DNA from: M3007 sp965249785 | GTDB lineage: Bacteria > Bacteroidota > Bacteroidia > Chitinophagales > Saprospiraceae | Direction: 5' to 3' | NCBI GenBank assembly: GCA_965249785.1 | Contig: CBDFMU010000012.1 | Location: 595,792 to 659,791 of the forward strand | DNA: 64,000 nucleotides | In this document: positions 44,835-53,466 of the stretch, piece by piece | Position numbering within the stretch: the stretch's first letter is position 1 | How the letters are laid out: the number at the start of each line of letters is the position of its first letter | Notes under the pieces: model-generated | What the model saw: only the letters and a program-made list of their open reading frames with translations | Told to the model about the DNA's origin: nothing | The model's database searches: none | Program-made: the position numbers and the translations under genes

Positions 44835-45036
44835 GAAAATTAAAAAACGGTGATTTTGTAGCACATTAGCAAAGGAGCATATTATTCCAACGCGCAATTA
44901 TTTTGCCAACATGACTTGCGGCAGGAACTTTTATCCTTTACGTTGATTTGAAGGAAGGGGTTGCGTGTGGAGCTAAGATAAAAAGCCAGTATCAACGCTA
45001 GGACAAGCGAGTAAGCTATTTTTTCGCCCTTCTTCT

Positions 45037-45138
45037 TACCTTCGCGCCGCTTTAGGTTACTGTTTATTGGAAATTATCATTAATGCGTGCCACCTAATAA
45101 TATACCAATAATCAGTAACCAATACACCAATAACAAAT
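45037..45138 (+). promoter_or_regulatory. alaS promoter and CCAATAA hairpin leader
   Basis: TACCTTCG (45037-45044, one mismatch) is followed by the arms GGTTACTGTTTATTGG (from 45054) and CCAATAATCAGTAACC (from 45104). Two more CCAATA words run to 8 bases before the alaS ATG. The hairpin would begin within a few bases of the inferred transcript start. Confidence 0.55.
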
Positions 45139-45145
45139 ATCCAGC

Positions 45146-47782
45146 ATGACCTCCCGCGACATCCGCCGCCAATTCCTCGACTTTTTTGCCTCCAAAGGCC
45201 ATAAAATAATTCCCTCCGCCCCGATGGTGGCCAAGAGCGACCCGACGTTGATGTTCATCAACTCTGGCATGGCCCCGCTCAAAGACTACTTTCTGGGCAA
45301 CCAAACGCCGCCCGCCAAGCGCATCGCCGACACCCAAAAATGCCTCCGCGTGACGGGCAAACACAACGACCTGGAAGACGTAGGTTTCGATGGTTATCAC
45401 CATACTATGTTTGAGATGTTGGGCAACTGGTCGTTTGGCGATTACTTCAAAAAAGACGCGTTGGCCTGGTCCTGGGAATTACTCACTGAGGTTTATAAAA
45501 TCTCGAAAGACCGCATCTATGTGTCTGTCTTTCAAGGAGATGAGCAAGAAAACCTGCCCTTCGACCAAGAGGCTTTCGATACCTGGAAGCAGTTTGTAAG
45601 CGAAGATCGTATTCTGCCGTTCGGCAAAAAAGAGAATTTCTGGGAAATGGGTGCCCAAGGCCCCTGCGGCCCCTGCTCGGAAATTCACGTGGATTTGCGC
45701 TCCGATGAGGAACGTACTAAAACCGACGGCAAGGCACTGGTGAATGCCGACGATCCCAACGTGATCGAGATTTGGAATAACGTATTTATGCAGTTCAACC
45801 GCAAGGCCGACGGCTCGCTGGAAGAACTGCCCGCCAAATCCGTGGACACGGGCATGGGCTTCGAGCGTCTTTGCCGCGCTGTCCAGGGCGCAAAATCCAA
45901 TTACGACACCGATCTATGGCTACCGCTGTTTACGTTGCTCGAAAGTCTGTCGGGCATCACTTACACTGGCACTTATCCGGGAACAACGGACTGGAAGAAA
46001 ACCGACGTCGCGATGCGCGTCGTGGTTGATCACTTGCGGGCCGTGAGTTTCGCCATTGCCGATGGAGAGTTGCCGAGTAATACCGGTGCTGGTTACGTGA
46101 TTCGTCGCATTTTACGCCGGGCGGTGCGCTACTATTATTCGTTTTTGAATTTGCGCGAGCCAGTGCTTTACCGGTTGTGTCCGGTGCTGGCCGAGGAGTT
46201 TTCCGATGTTTTCCCGGAATTGCAAGCGCAAATTGATTTTGTGGTCAAAGTAATTTTGGAAGAGGAAAAATCCTTCCTGCGCACCCTCGAAAGCGGTTTG
46301 AAGCGCATCGAACATATTGAAATACAGAACAATACGCTCGGCGGCGAGCAGGCTTTCGAACTGCTCGACACCTTCGGTTTCCCCATTGATTTGACGCGCC
46401 TGATCGCCCGCGAAAAGGGCTGGTCGGTGGATGATGCCGGTTTTGATAAAGCACTGGCCGAACAAAAAGCGCGCTCGCGCAAAGATGCCGCCAAAGAAGT
46501 GGGCGACTGGGTCGTCCTGACTGACGAATCTGATGTGGCTTTCGTGGGGTACGATGAATTGGCAACAGAAAATGCCCACATTGTCAAGTACCGTACAGTG
46601 GTAACCAAAGGCGAAAATCAATACCAACTGGTACTCAACCGGACGCCGTTTTACCCCGAAGGTGGCGGTCAGGTCGGTGACAAAGGCTGGATGACTTTCG
46701 GTACCGAGAAAATTCAAGTGCTGGATACCAAGAAGGAAAACAACCTGATTATCCATATTGTGGATAAATTTCCTTACGATCTGGAAAATCAAAACGTTAT
46801 TTGTCAGGTAGATGCGCAGAAACGGCATTTGACTGAGAATAACCACTCGGTGACTCATTTGCTGCACGCTGCTTTGCGGCGTGTGCTTGGTAGCCACGTC
46901 CAGCAAAAAGGTTCTTATCTCGATGAGCACGCTTTGCGCTTCGACTTTGCGCATTTCCAGAAAGTGAGCGATCAGGAACTGGCGGAAATAGAACATATTG
47001 TCAACGAAAAAATTCGGGAAAATATCGTTCTCGAAGAAGCCCGCAACTTGCCGCTGGAAGAAGCCAAAAAGTCCGGCGCGATGATGCTTTTTGGCGAAAA
47101 ATACGGCGACACCGTGCGCATGATTACTTTCGATCCAACCTACTCCCGCGAACTCTGCGGCGGTTGTCACGTGCATCATACAGGCCAGATTGGCTACTTT
47201 GTCATTACCGGAGAAAGTGCCGTTTCCGCCGGGGTGCGCCGCATAGAAGCGGTAACTGCCGAGGGCGCAGAAGTGTATTTTGCCAATTTAAAAAATGAAC
47301 TATCGAGCATTCGCAACGTACTGAAAGCCAAAGATTTGTCTAAGGCTATCACCGACTTGCAGGACGAAACCAAGCGTTTGCAAAAAGAGAACGAACGCCT
47401 CGTACAAGAGCAGGCCAACGGCTTGCGCGAAGGGTTGCGCAATCAAGTAACTATAATAAATGGCGTCCATCTGATCGCGACCATCCTTCCCCTGCGCGAC
47501 GGTAACATTATCAAAAATCTGGCAGTAGAGATCGAGCGGGAAATTGGAAACGCCGTCGTTGTTTTTGGTGCAATATCCGCCGACGGCAAGCCGTCGTTGA
47601 GCATCAAAATCAGCGATAATCTGGTCAAAGAGAAAGGCTTGAACGCCGGCACTATCGTCCGCGAATTGGCCTCCAAATTCCTAAAAGGTGGCGGTGGTGG
47701 GCAGCCGGGTTTTGCGACGGCGGGCGGTACGGATGCCAGCCAGTTGCAGGCGGCCGTGGAAGTGGTGAAGGGGTATTTGTAG
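45146..47782 (+). CDS. alaS: Alanine--tRNA ligase
   Basis: 878 residues, full length. Class II catalytic motifs are in the first 240 residues (FINSGMAPLKDYFLG, FEMLGNWSFGDYF, GMGFERL). The tRNA-recognition domain follows, then the editing domain with HSVTHLLHAALRRVLG and CGGCHVHHTGQIG (zinc/editing His and Cys). The C-terminal DHHA1 domain ends with GGGGGQPGFATAGG. It charges tRNA-Ala and clears Ser/Gly mischarging. Its leader carries a CCAATAA-type hairpin. Confidence 0.98.
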   Translation: MTSRDIRRQFLDFFASKGHKIIPSAPMVAKSDPTLMFINSGMAPLKDYFLGNQTPPAKRIADTQKCLRVTGKHNDLEDVGFDGYHHTMFEMLGNWSFGDYFKKDALAWSWELLTEVYKISKDRIYVSVFQGDEQENLPFDQEAFDTWKQFVSEDRILPFGKKENFWEMGAQGPCGPCSEIHVDLRSDEERTKTDGKALVNADDPNVIEIWNNVFMQFNRKADGSLEELPAKSVDTGMGFERLCRAVQGAKSNYDTDLWLPLFTLLESLSGITYTGTYPGTTDWKKTDVAMRVVVDHLRAVSFAIADGELPSNTGAGYVIRRILRRAVRYYYSFLNLREPVLYRLCPVLAEEFSDVFPELQAQIDFVVKVILEEEKSFLRTLESGLKRIEHIEIQNNTLGGEQAFELLDTFGFPIDLTRLIAREKGWSVDDAGFDKALAEQKARSRKDAAKEVGDWVVLTDESDVAFVGYDELATENAHIVKYRTVVTKGENQYQLVLNRTPFYPEGGGQVGDKGWMTFGTEKIQVLDTKKENNLIIHIVDKFPYDLENQNVICQVDAQKRHLTENNHSVTHLLHAALRRVLGSHVQQKGSYLDEHALRFDFAHFQKVSDQELAEIEHIVNEKIRENIVLEEARNLPLEEAKKSGAMMLFGEKYGDTVRMITFDPTYSRELCGGCHVHHTGQIGYFVITGESAVSAGVRRIEAVTAEGAEVYFANLKNELSSIRNVLKAKDLSKAITDLQDETKRLQKENERLVQEQANGLREGLRNQVTIINGVHLIATILPLRDGNIIKNLAVEIEREIGNAVVVFGAISADGKPSLSIKISDNLVKEKGLNAGTIVRELASKFLKGGGGGQPGFATAGGTDASQLQAAVEVVKGYL

Positions 47783-47855
47783 ATTGAAAACAGGAGAAAT
47801 TTTGCCTTCAAGTTAAAATATGGCTTTTTCTTATGCTCAAAAAACACTCTGTTTT

Positions 47856-48176
47856 TTACCACTCTACTACCCGCCGAGGCAATACCACAGGCTCGTCCAA
47901 CGGATGATAATACTGTTCCACCACAGTCGCCTCCAAGCGTTTTTTTAAAGCCAAATCTTTGATTATCAAATCATACACTTCCTCGCCAGCCGAATTAAAT
48001 ATAGAAAGCAAGGTAACGTGCAAAGAGCGTAGCAAACCAGATCGCGCATCGCGTTCCAACATCAGTGCTGCCTCGCCTATCCACTCCACGCCTTTGCCGT
48101 CGCGATGACGATATAACATAATCTCGTACACAATGCGGATATTCGCAGGATGAGCTTCGTCAATTTGCTCCGACAT
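47856..48176 (-). CDS. Small protein of unknown function
   Basis: 106 residues, start ATG 48176, acidic N-terminus, no signal peptide or membrane segment. The sequence looks like an alpha/beta soluble domain (IRIVYEIMLYRHRDG, LHVTLLSIFNSAG). No motif is recognised. It is divergent from the gene at 48343, with 166 AT-rich bases between. It converges on alaS at 73 bases. It is supported mainly by codon-like composition and a sensible start, so the call is moderate. Confidence 0.55.
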   Translation of the reverse strand: MSEQIDEAHPANIRIVYEIMLYRHRDGKGVEWIGEAALMLERDARSGLLRSLHVTLLSIFNSAGEEVYDLIIKDLALKKRLEATVVEQYYHPLDEPVVLPRRVVEW

Positions 48177-48342
48177 AAATTGTAATTTTGCTGATGAAAG
48201 AATATAGGCAGCAAAATTAATCCACTAAATGGAATAATGTCATAAAGTGGATAAATAGTTTCCATAAAATATATTTATCCACTTTCGATTTGCTTTTAGT
48301 CCTTTTTTTAAAAGATTCATCGAATCGCATCTCATTGAAAAC

Positions 48343-48732
48343 ATGAGTATTATAAAGCAAGGAGAGAAACTAATGCTGTTGGTCAAGCGCGATAGCCGAT
48401 CCAATGAGGAGATTGCTATAGCCTTGAATATCGATAAATCGTACTTACCGAGACTCTATAAAATGGACGTTTTGCCTGCAAAGCCACTCAAAAAGGCCTT
48501 GGAGGTGTTTGGCGTATCGGCGGCGTATTTTTTGGAAGGCAACCCTGAAGCAATGGTGGTGCATGAACCGGACATCCCTTACGTAAATGTCGCAATGGAA
48601 AATGCCTTGTTAAAGGCCGAAAATGCTACCCTGCGTGAAGAACTTCGTCTACTCACCAATATGCTTGAGCAGCAAAGGGCCATCAACGCCGATCTGGCGG
48701 AGGCTTTGAAGAATTTGAGTAAAAGAGAGTAG
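48343..48732 (+). CDS. Probable HTH protein with C-terminal coiled coil
   Basis: 129 residues. Residues 5-55 have the look of a Cro/CI-type helix-turn-helix (KLMLLVKRDSRSNEEIAIAL then LPRLYKMDVLPAKPL and LEVFGVSAAYFLEG). The last 50 residues form a leucine-rich heptad helix (ALLKAENATLREELRLLTNM) suited to dimerisation. It could be a small transcription factor. No target is known. It is divergent from the unknown gene at 47856-48176, so they may share control. Confidence 0.65.
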   Translation: MSIIKQGEKLMLLVKRDSRSNEEIAIALNIDKSYLPRLYKMDVLPAKPLKKALEVFGVSAAYFLEGNPEAMVVHEPDIPYVNVAMENALLKAENATLREELRLLTNMLEQQRAINADLAEALKNLSKRE

Positions 48733-48777
48733 TTTTTAGAATGTGGTCAATAGATAGGCTGTTACTTTTTAATGACG

Positions 48778-48810
48778 AGACCTATGAAGTTTCAAAAACC
48801 TCATAGGTCT
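48778..48810. repeat. AGACCTATGA palindrome
   Basis: AGACCTATGAAGTTT and AAAACCTCATAGGTCT pair imperfectly. It is the sister of the palindrome at 56346-56377. CACATT words follow at 48840, 48849 and 48866 before the end of thrA. Confidence 0.65.
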
Positions 48811-48881
48811 ATGCACTTATTCAATATGCTGAATTTCAACACATTGGCCACATTCAATCATTGGCCACATTTATGTAATTT

Positions 48882-51359
48882 CTACCTTCCCATCCCAATT
48901 ACTTCCGCAAATACTCCCGCTGCCGTCACCTCCGCGCCTGCGCCCGGGCCACGCACGACCAAAGGGCGATCCCGGTAACGTTCAGTCGTAAATACCACCA
49001 TATTATCGCTGCCGCTCAGGAAGTAGAAAGGGTGACTTTGATCGAAAGTTTGCAGACCAATGCTGGCCTTGCCTTCATCCAGACAGGCGACGAAGCGCAG
49101 CACTTTTCTCTGGTCGGCGGCTTGCTGACGCATTTTTTCAAAGTAATCGTCGTGCTTTTCCAGTGCGGTGAAAAATGCTTCTACCGATGGAGCGGCCAGG
49201 CAATCGGCAGGTAAAATATTTTCCAAATCCACATCCGCAGTTTCCAAAGGCAGCCCGGTTTCGCGCGCCAGAATCAGGATTTTGCGTCGCACGTCTGCGC
49301 CCGAAAGGTCGTCGCGCGGATCGGGTTCGGTGAGGCCACGCTGTTGGGCTTCACGTACAATGCTCGAAAAGGAGGCTCTTTCCGAGGTAGTCGTTTGGCA
49401 GAAAGTATTGAAAATAAATGATAACGTGCCGGATAGAATGCCTTCGATTTTTAGGATGCGGTCACCGGACTGAATCAGATCGTTAAGGGTGGTAATGATG
49501 GGTAGCCCCGCCCCAACGTTGGTTTCGTAACACCAATAGGCTCCGCGTTTCTCGGCGATTTTTTTCAAATGTCGGTACTGCGCATAAGAAGAAGAAGCGG
49601 CCAATTTGTTGGGCGTAGAGATGGAAATGCTCGCTTCCAGAATAGCTGCATAATATTGCGTGACCTCCTCGGAAGCCGTATTATCAATAAAAATGGTGTT
49701 GGATAGGTTGAAATTTTTCATTTGCTCCACAAAACGCGGCATCGAAAACGGTTCGCCGTCATGCAGGGCCGTTTCCCACTCACTGGGCGCAATACCTTCT
49801 TCGTTCAGAGCCATGCGACGACTGTTGGCCATGCCCGCGATCTTAATTTCCAGATTTCGTCTTTCCCGCAAAAAAGTGGCCTGGGCTTCAATTTGTTTCA
49901 ACAGCGTCCGGCCAATCAACCCAATACCGATGATAAACAGGTGCAAGGTTTTGGTATCCGATAAAAAAAATGCCTCATGAATAGCATTGAGGGCCTTCGT
50001 TTCGTCGGGCGCGCCGATGACCACTGAGATATTTAGCTCGCTCGATCCCTGCGCGATAGCGACAATATTGACTCCATTTTTACCTAAAGCCTGAAAGAGT
50101 TGTCCAGCAATACCTGGCCGGTAGCGCATATTTTCGCCGACTACCGCGATGACCGACAGGTTGTCTTCAATTTTCATCGGCTCAATCAGTTGGCCGCGCA
50201 ATTCGTAAGCAAACTCCTCCGCCGCTGCCCGCATCGCTGCCTTCGATTGGGCGGGCGACACCGCGAAAGTGATACTCGTTTCACTCGATCCCTGGGTAAT
50301 TACCACCACGTTTACACTTGCCTGGGCCAATGCGCCAAACAGGCGGGCTGCTACTCCGGGCACACCAAATAATCCACTGCCTTGCAGTGTGATGAGGCAT
50401 ATTTGGTTAATGCTAGAAATGCCGCAAATGGCTCCGCCGCCGGGCGTCTCCGGCGAGATGACTTGGACTTTATTGCTGATATAAGTGCCTGCAAATGAAG
50501 GGTTAAACGTGTTTTTGATAATCAAAGGAATGTCCTTTGCAAGGGCGGGCAAAATGGTCGGTGGATAGATGACTTTGGCCCCGAAATGGCTCATTTCCAT
50601 CGCTTCGCGGTAGGTCATGGTTGGCAGCGTAAACGCTTTTTTTACCCGTCGCGGATCGGCGGTCAGTACCCCATCTACGTCCGTCCAAATCTCGATGGCC
50701 GTGGCATCCAGCGCCGCGCCGAGGATGGCCGCCGTGTAATCAGAGCCGCCGCGACCTAGCGTGGTAGTAATGCCATCCGTCGTGCTGCCGATGAAGCCAG
50801 TGGCCGCTTGCACCGCTTTATGCGTCGCGTAGTGCGCGCGAATGCGGCGATTAGTTTCTTCAAAATCTACTTTGGCACCGCCGAAATGCGCGTCGGTGCG
50901 CACTACATCGCGGGTATCGAGAAATTCGGTGGGAATACCTGCCTGACGCATGGCATGGGCGATGATAAACGCGGAATTGCGCTCGCCGAAACTTACCACA
51001 AAATCCAGGGAACGCGCCGACACTTCGTGCAACAGAAAAATACCTTGCAGTACGTTGCTCAATGCCTCGAAATTGGCCGTCAAATGTTGCTCTACTGGCG
51101 GGCGATTGCCGGCTTCCAGCAGTTGTTCGATGGCTTCAAAATGGCGGGCCTGCACTTTTTCAAACGATTCGCGGTAGCTTTCGTCGCCCTTTCCAGCGCG
51201 GTTGGCCATGTCGATCAGGGTGTCGGTGACTTTGGAAAAAGCCGAAAAAACGACCGTAAACTCTTCGCCGCGCTGGTGATAATCGAGTAATATTTGCAGC
51301 AAGCCGCCGATTGTGGCTGGGGAGCCGACGGAGGTACCACCGAATTTTAAAACTTTCAT
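48882..51359 (-). CDS. thrA: Bifunctional aspartokinase / homoserine dehydrogenase
   Basis: 825 residues. The N-terminal aspartokinase (about 1-290) starts with MKVLKFGGTSVG and includes GRGGSDYTA. Two ACT regulatory domains (about 310-460) follow, then an NAD(P)-binding homoserine dehydrogenase with IIGIGLIGRTLLKQI and the catalytic region GLPIITTLNDLIQSGD, and later GLTEPDPRDDLSG. It makes homoserine from aspartate for Thr and Met synthesis, and is probably inhibited by threonine through the ACT domains. thrB and thrC, which often follow, are absent downstream. The upstream leader contains the word TGCTCTATTTCAACACATT. Confidence 0.97.
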   Translation of the reverse strand: MKVLKFGGTSVGSPATIGGLLQILLDYHQRGEEFTVVFSAFSKVTDTLIDMANRAGKGDESYRESFEKVQARHFEAIEQLLEAGNRPPVEQHLTANFEALSNVLQGIFLLHEVSARSLDFVVSFGERNSAFIIAHAMRQAGIPTEFLDTRDVVRTDAHFGGAKVDFEETNRRIRAHYATHKAVQAATGFIGSTTDGITTTLGRGGSDYTAAILGAALDATAIEIWTDVDGVLTADPRRVKKAFTLPTMTYREAMEMSHFGAKVIYPPTILPALAKDIPLIIKNTFNPSFAGTYISNKVQVISPETPGGGAICGISSINQICLITLQGSGLFGVPGVAARLFGALAQASVNVVVITQGSSETSITFAVSPAQSKAAMRAAAEEFAYELRGQLIEPMKIEDNLSVIAVVGENMRYRPGIAGQLFQALGKNGVNIVAIAQGSSELNISVVIGAPDETKALNAIHEAFFLSDTKTLHLFIIGIGLIGRTLLKQIEAQATFLRERRNLEIKIAGMANSRRMALNEEGIAPSEWETALHDGEPFSMPRFVEQMKNFNLSNTIFIDNTASEEVTQYYAAILEASISISTPNKLAASSSYAQYRHLKKIAEKRGAYWCYETNVGAGLPIITTLNDLIQSGDRILKIEGILSGTLSFIFNTFCQTTTSERASFSSIVREAQQRGLTEPDPRDDLSGADVRRKILILARETGLPLETADVDLENILPADCLAAPSVEAFFTALEKHDDYFEKMRQQAADQRKVLRFVACLDEGKASIGLQTFDQSHPFYFLSGSDNMVVFTTERYRDRPLVVRGPGAGAEVTAAGVFAEVIGMGR

Positions 51360-51455
51360 GTTTAAATAAATATTCTAATGTGCTCTATTTCAACACATTC
51401 GTTTAGAGATAGTCTCCACTTTGATGCCTGCCATTATTATACCTACCACGAAATG

Positions 51456-51550
51456 TTGTCATCCTGAACGCAGTGGAGGAACTGGCTATGAAAAAAGTGA
51501 GCATTCACCTTCGTTCTTGGGCAGATTCTTCACTGCGTTCAGAATGACAA
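51456..51550. repeat. MITE-like inverted repeat TTGTCATCCTGAACGCAGTG
   Basis: The left arm 51456-51486 and the right arm ending 51550 are complementary over about 30 bases with a few mismatches. It lies in the 343-base gap upstream of thrA. The remaining gap holds only the CACATT word at 51394 and AT-rich DNA. It is related to the palindrome at 34577-34769. Confidence 0.75.
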
Positions 51551-51702
51551 GATCGGAAGAGAGCATATCAAGTAAATTTTTTCAAAATCATTAAGACAAG
51601 GCGGAGATTTTGCCACAAAAAACGGACGATTTAACGGCTTTCCGAAATGCCCGGCGGAAATCAGCAATTTTGCCCTGTTCTATACCTTCAAAATAAACTT
51701 CT

Positions 51703-52041
51703 ATGCGCCAGATTTTTGTCCTGCTGCTGCTGGCTGGATTTACCGCTTGCCAAACAGATCCTTGCCCGAAATTGCTGGCAAAACGCGACTTAGTACTGGA
51801 TAATTCCATTGATTCGCTGCTCTTTCACCGCGATGAGATGCCAGAAGATTCGTTTCGGCGGGGAATGCAGGTACTACGCCAGTGGGAATTGATTCTTTTC
51901 TATGACGCACGGCATTGTAATTTTGAGCAAGACCAGACCCGAGGATATTATTGGCAGTTTGGCCGTCTCACACATCCAAGTCGGCTCCAGAAGCTGATGG
52001 AGCAGCTTAATATTCCTCCACCACCGATACCAGCAAAATAA
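51703..52041 (+). CDS. Small lipoprotein of unknown function
   Basis: 112 residues. MRQIFVLLLLAGFTAC is a lipoprotein signal, with lipobox GFTAC and Cys16 as the lipidated residue. The mature part is hydrophilic, with DPCPKLLAKRDLVLDNS and a tyrosine-rich end (FEQDQTRGYYWQFGRL). No family is recognised. It is alone, between the repeat element upstream and the long non-coding region downstream. Confidence 0.7.
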   Translation: MRQIFVLLLLAGFTACQTDPCPKLLAKRDLVLDNSIDSLLFHRDEMPEDSFRRGMQVLRQWELILFYDARHCNFEQDQTRGYYWQFGRLTHPSRLQKLMEQLNIPPPPIPAK

Positions 52042-52103
52042 AAGAAAGGGCAACAGGTGAATTCACCTGCCGCCCACGCGTTTGGCATTTCGTATTCGAC
52101 AGG

Positions 52104-52178
52104 AAAAACGTGAGATAGTGAGAGGCTCAGAGAACACACTCTTCTTATTTTTCTCACCTTCTCACGTCTCTCATGGCT
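52104..52178. repeat. GTGAGA word repeat, left flank
   Basis: GAAAAACGTGAGATAGTGAGAGG is mirrored by TTTTTCTCACCTTCTCACGTCTCTCA. It directly precedes the possible structured RNA. Confidence 0.6.
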
Positions 52179-52320
52179 GTAAGGGAAGGACTCGAACCTT
52201 CACGAGGCAGTTAGCGACAGCACAAAGGTTTGGTGGTCCACCCCAGTCGGCCGAAGCCGGCTTTACGCTGCGTTTATTCTGTGATCCCCACCCCCGAGAC
52301 AGGAGGGTATGGCTGCCAAA
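52178..52320 (-). ncRNA. Possible structured RNA with tRNA T-arm-like hairpin
   Basis: On the minus strand a GGCAG (near 52315) can pair with CTGCC (near 52206). Between them are a stable CGGC-TTCG-GCCG hairpin and a GGTG/CACC hairpin. After the CTGCC comes GAAGGTTCGAGTCCTTC, identical in form to a tRNA T-arm, and then CCTTACAGCCA, like a tRNA 3' end. A matching acceptor 5' strand and anticodon arm are missing, so it is not a normal tRNA. It is GC-rich (about 55-60 per cent) in an AT-rich gap, flanked on both sides by GTGAGA word repeats. I cannot name the RNA family. The strand is assigned from the T-arm. Confidence 0.4.
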
Positions 52321-52340
52321 TTTCATCACCTCACAATTTG

Positions 52341-52440
52341 AATGGTGAGAGAGGTGAGAGAAAAGTGAGAATGTGAGAGCATCTAAGAGTGGACCTCTTA
52401 TGTTTCTCACTTTCTAACCTCTCTCAACTTTCTCACTGAG
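52341..52440. repeat. GTGAGA word repeat, right flank
   Basis: GGTGAGAGAGGTGAGAGAAAAG and GTGAGAATGTGAGAG words are mirrored by TTTCTCACTTTCTAACCTCTC and CAACTTTCTCAC. From 52441 to 52734 the sequence is very AT-rich, with one GACCACATTT word at 52721-52730 and no gene. Confidence 0.6.
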
Positions 52441-52734
52441 GCAAAGGTAAACGCATTGGTCTTTTTATTGCAAATATTTCAACGTATTTTTAATTTATTT
52501 ACATTATTGTTAAAAATAGTGTCTAAACGTTACTACTCAAAAATTATTCAATTTGATTTGGTCATAAAAATTAACAAGTTGGCAATGGATTAGAAGGAAC
52601 AATCATTCATCTCTAAAATAGTGATCCTTCCAAAAGACTGGTACAAAAAGAGCATTGAGTTAGACTTTTCGTGAACTATCGCGCCAGTCATTCATTTCCT
52701 GCATTGGTCATTATTTTATTGACCACATTTTTCC

Positions 52735-53397
52735 ATGATGTCCTTTCCTGAACCTTTCGCCGATTATCTTGCTAAATGCCTTGCCCAGCCGTTGCCAGGT
52801 CAGACTGCGCAATACCAAATGGCAAGTATGCACCGCCTACAGCAGCTTGAGTTGCCAACTGTTCCACCCTCCGATGTGAAAATGGCTGCCGTATTAATCT
52901 TGCTATTTACACAGGCCGAAACCTGGCACTTGACCCTCATTCAGCGGACGGTGAATCCACAAGACCGGCACAGTGGCCAGATCAGTTTTCCCGGCGGGCG
53001 CTATGAATCGAAAGATAAAACCCTGGCAAACGCCGCCCTGCGGGAGGCGCACGAGGAGTTGGGGGTAAGACCTGAAAGGGTATGCTTGCTGGGCCGATTG
53101 ACGGAACTGTATGTGCCGGTGAGCAATTTTGTGGTGCATCCTTTTGTGGGCGTATTGCAGGACGGTCAGGCACCTAGTTTTACGCCGCAGCCGGGGGAAG
53201 TAGCGACTATTCTGGTACCGCCTTTGAAGATATTTCTGGATGAAAATACCCGAAAAATGACGGATATGACTATCAGCGAAGCCATTACTTTGAAAAATGT
53301 ACCTTATTTTGAAGTGGAAGGCCGCGTTTTGTGGGGTGCTACGGCGATGATCCTCAATGAGTTATTGGAAGTTGTAACAGCGGGTTTAACCGCATAG
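52735..53397 (+). CDS. NUDIX hydrolase, CoA pyrophosphatase type
   Basis: 220 residues. HSGQISFPGGRYESKD is the UPF0035-type block before the Nudix box, and AALREAHEELGV is the catalytic helix with the metal Glu residues. This arrangement marks the NudL/Nudt7 group that cleaves CoA into phosphopantetheine and 3',5'-ADP. The N-terminal 50 residues are helical. The final codons (TAGLTA) are read from a GC-rich palindrome (see 53397-53464), so the C-terminus may be secondary. The start at ATG 52735 is followed at once by another ATG. Confidence 0.9.
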   Translation: MMSFPEPFADYLAKCLAQPLPGQTAQYQMASMHRLQQLELPTVPPSDVKMAAVLILLFTQAETWHLTLIQRTVNPQDRHSGQISFPGGRYESKDKTLANAALREAHEELGVRPERVCLLGRLTELYVPVSNFVVHPFVGVLQDGQAPSFTPQPGEVATILVPPLKIFLDENTRKMTDMTISEAITLKNVPYFEVEGRVLWGATAMILNELLEVVTAGLTA

Positions 53398-53464
53398 TAC
53401 TGGCGGGTTCAGCCGCCGTTTTTAATTTTAGGGAAAGAAGGTTGGCGGCTGAGCCCGCCGGTAC
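53397..53464. repeat. Palindromic repeat GCGGGTTCAGCCGCC, second copy
   Basis: GTACTGGCGGGTTCAGCCGCC (53397-53417) pairs with GGCGGCTGAGCCCGCCGGTAC (53444-53464). It is the same family as 14311-14363. A related GCGGGTTTAACCGC lies just before it, inside the NUDIX gene (53379-53392). It fills the space between two convergent genes. Confidence 0.75.
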
Positions 53465-53466
53465 GG

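Noticed and set aside
46112..47179. A 355-residue frame opposite alaS
   Set aside because: It is the antisense shadow of the strongly conserved alaS gene. No family features.
52178..52205. A tRNA gene on the minus strand, based on a T-arm and CCA-like end
   Set aside because: No complementary 7-bp acceptor strand, no D-arm/anticodon arm of normal form within 75-95 bases. Reported only as a possible structured RNA.
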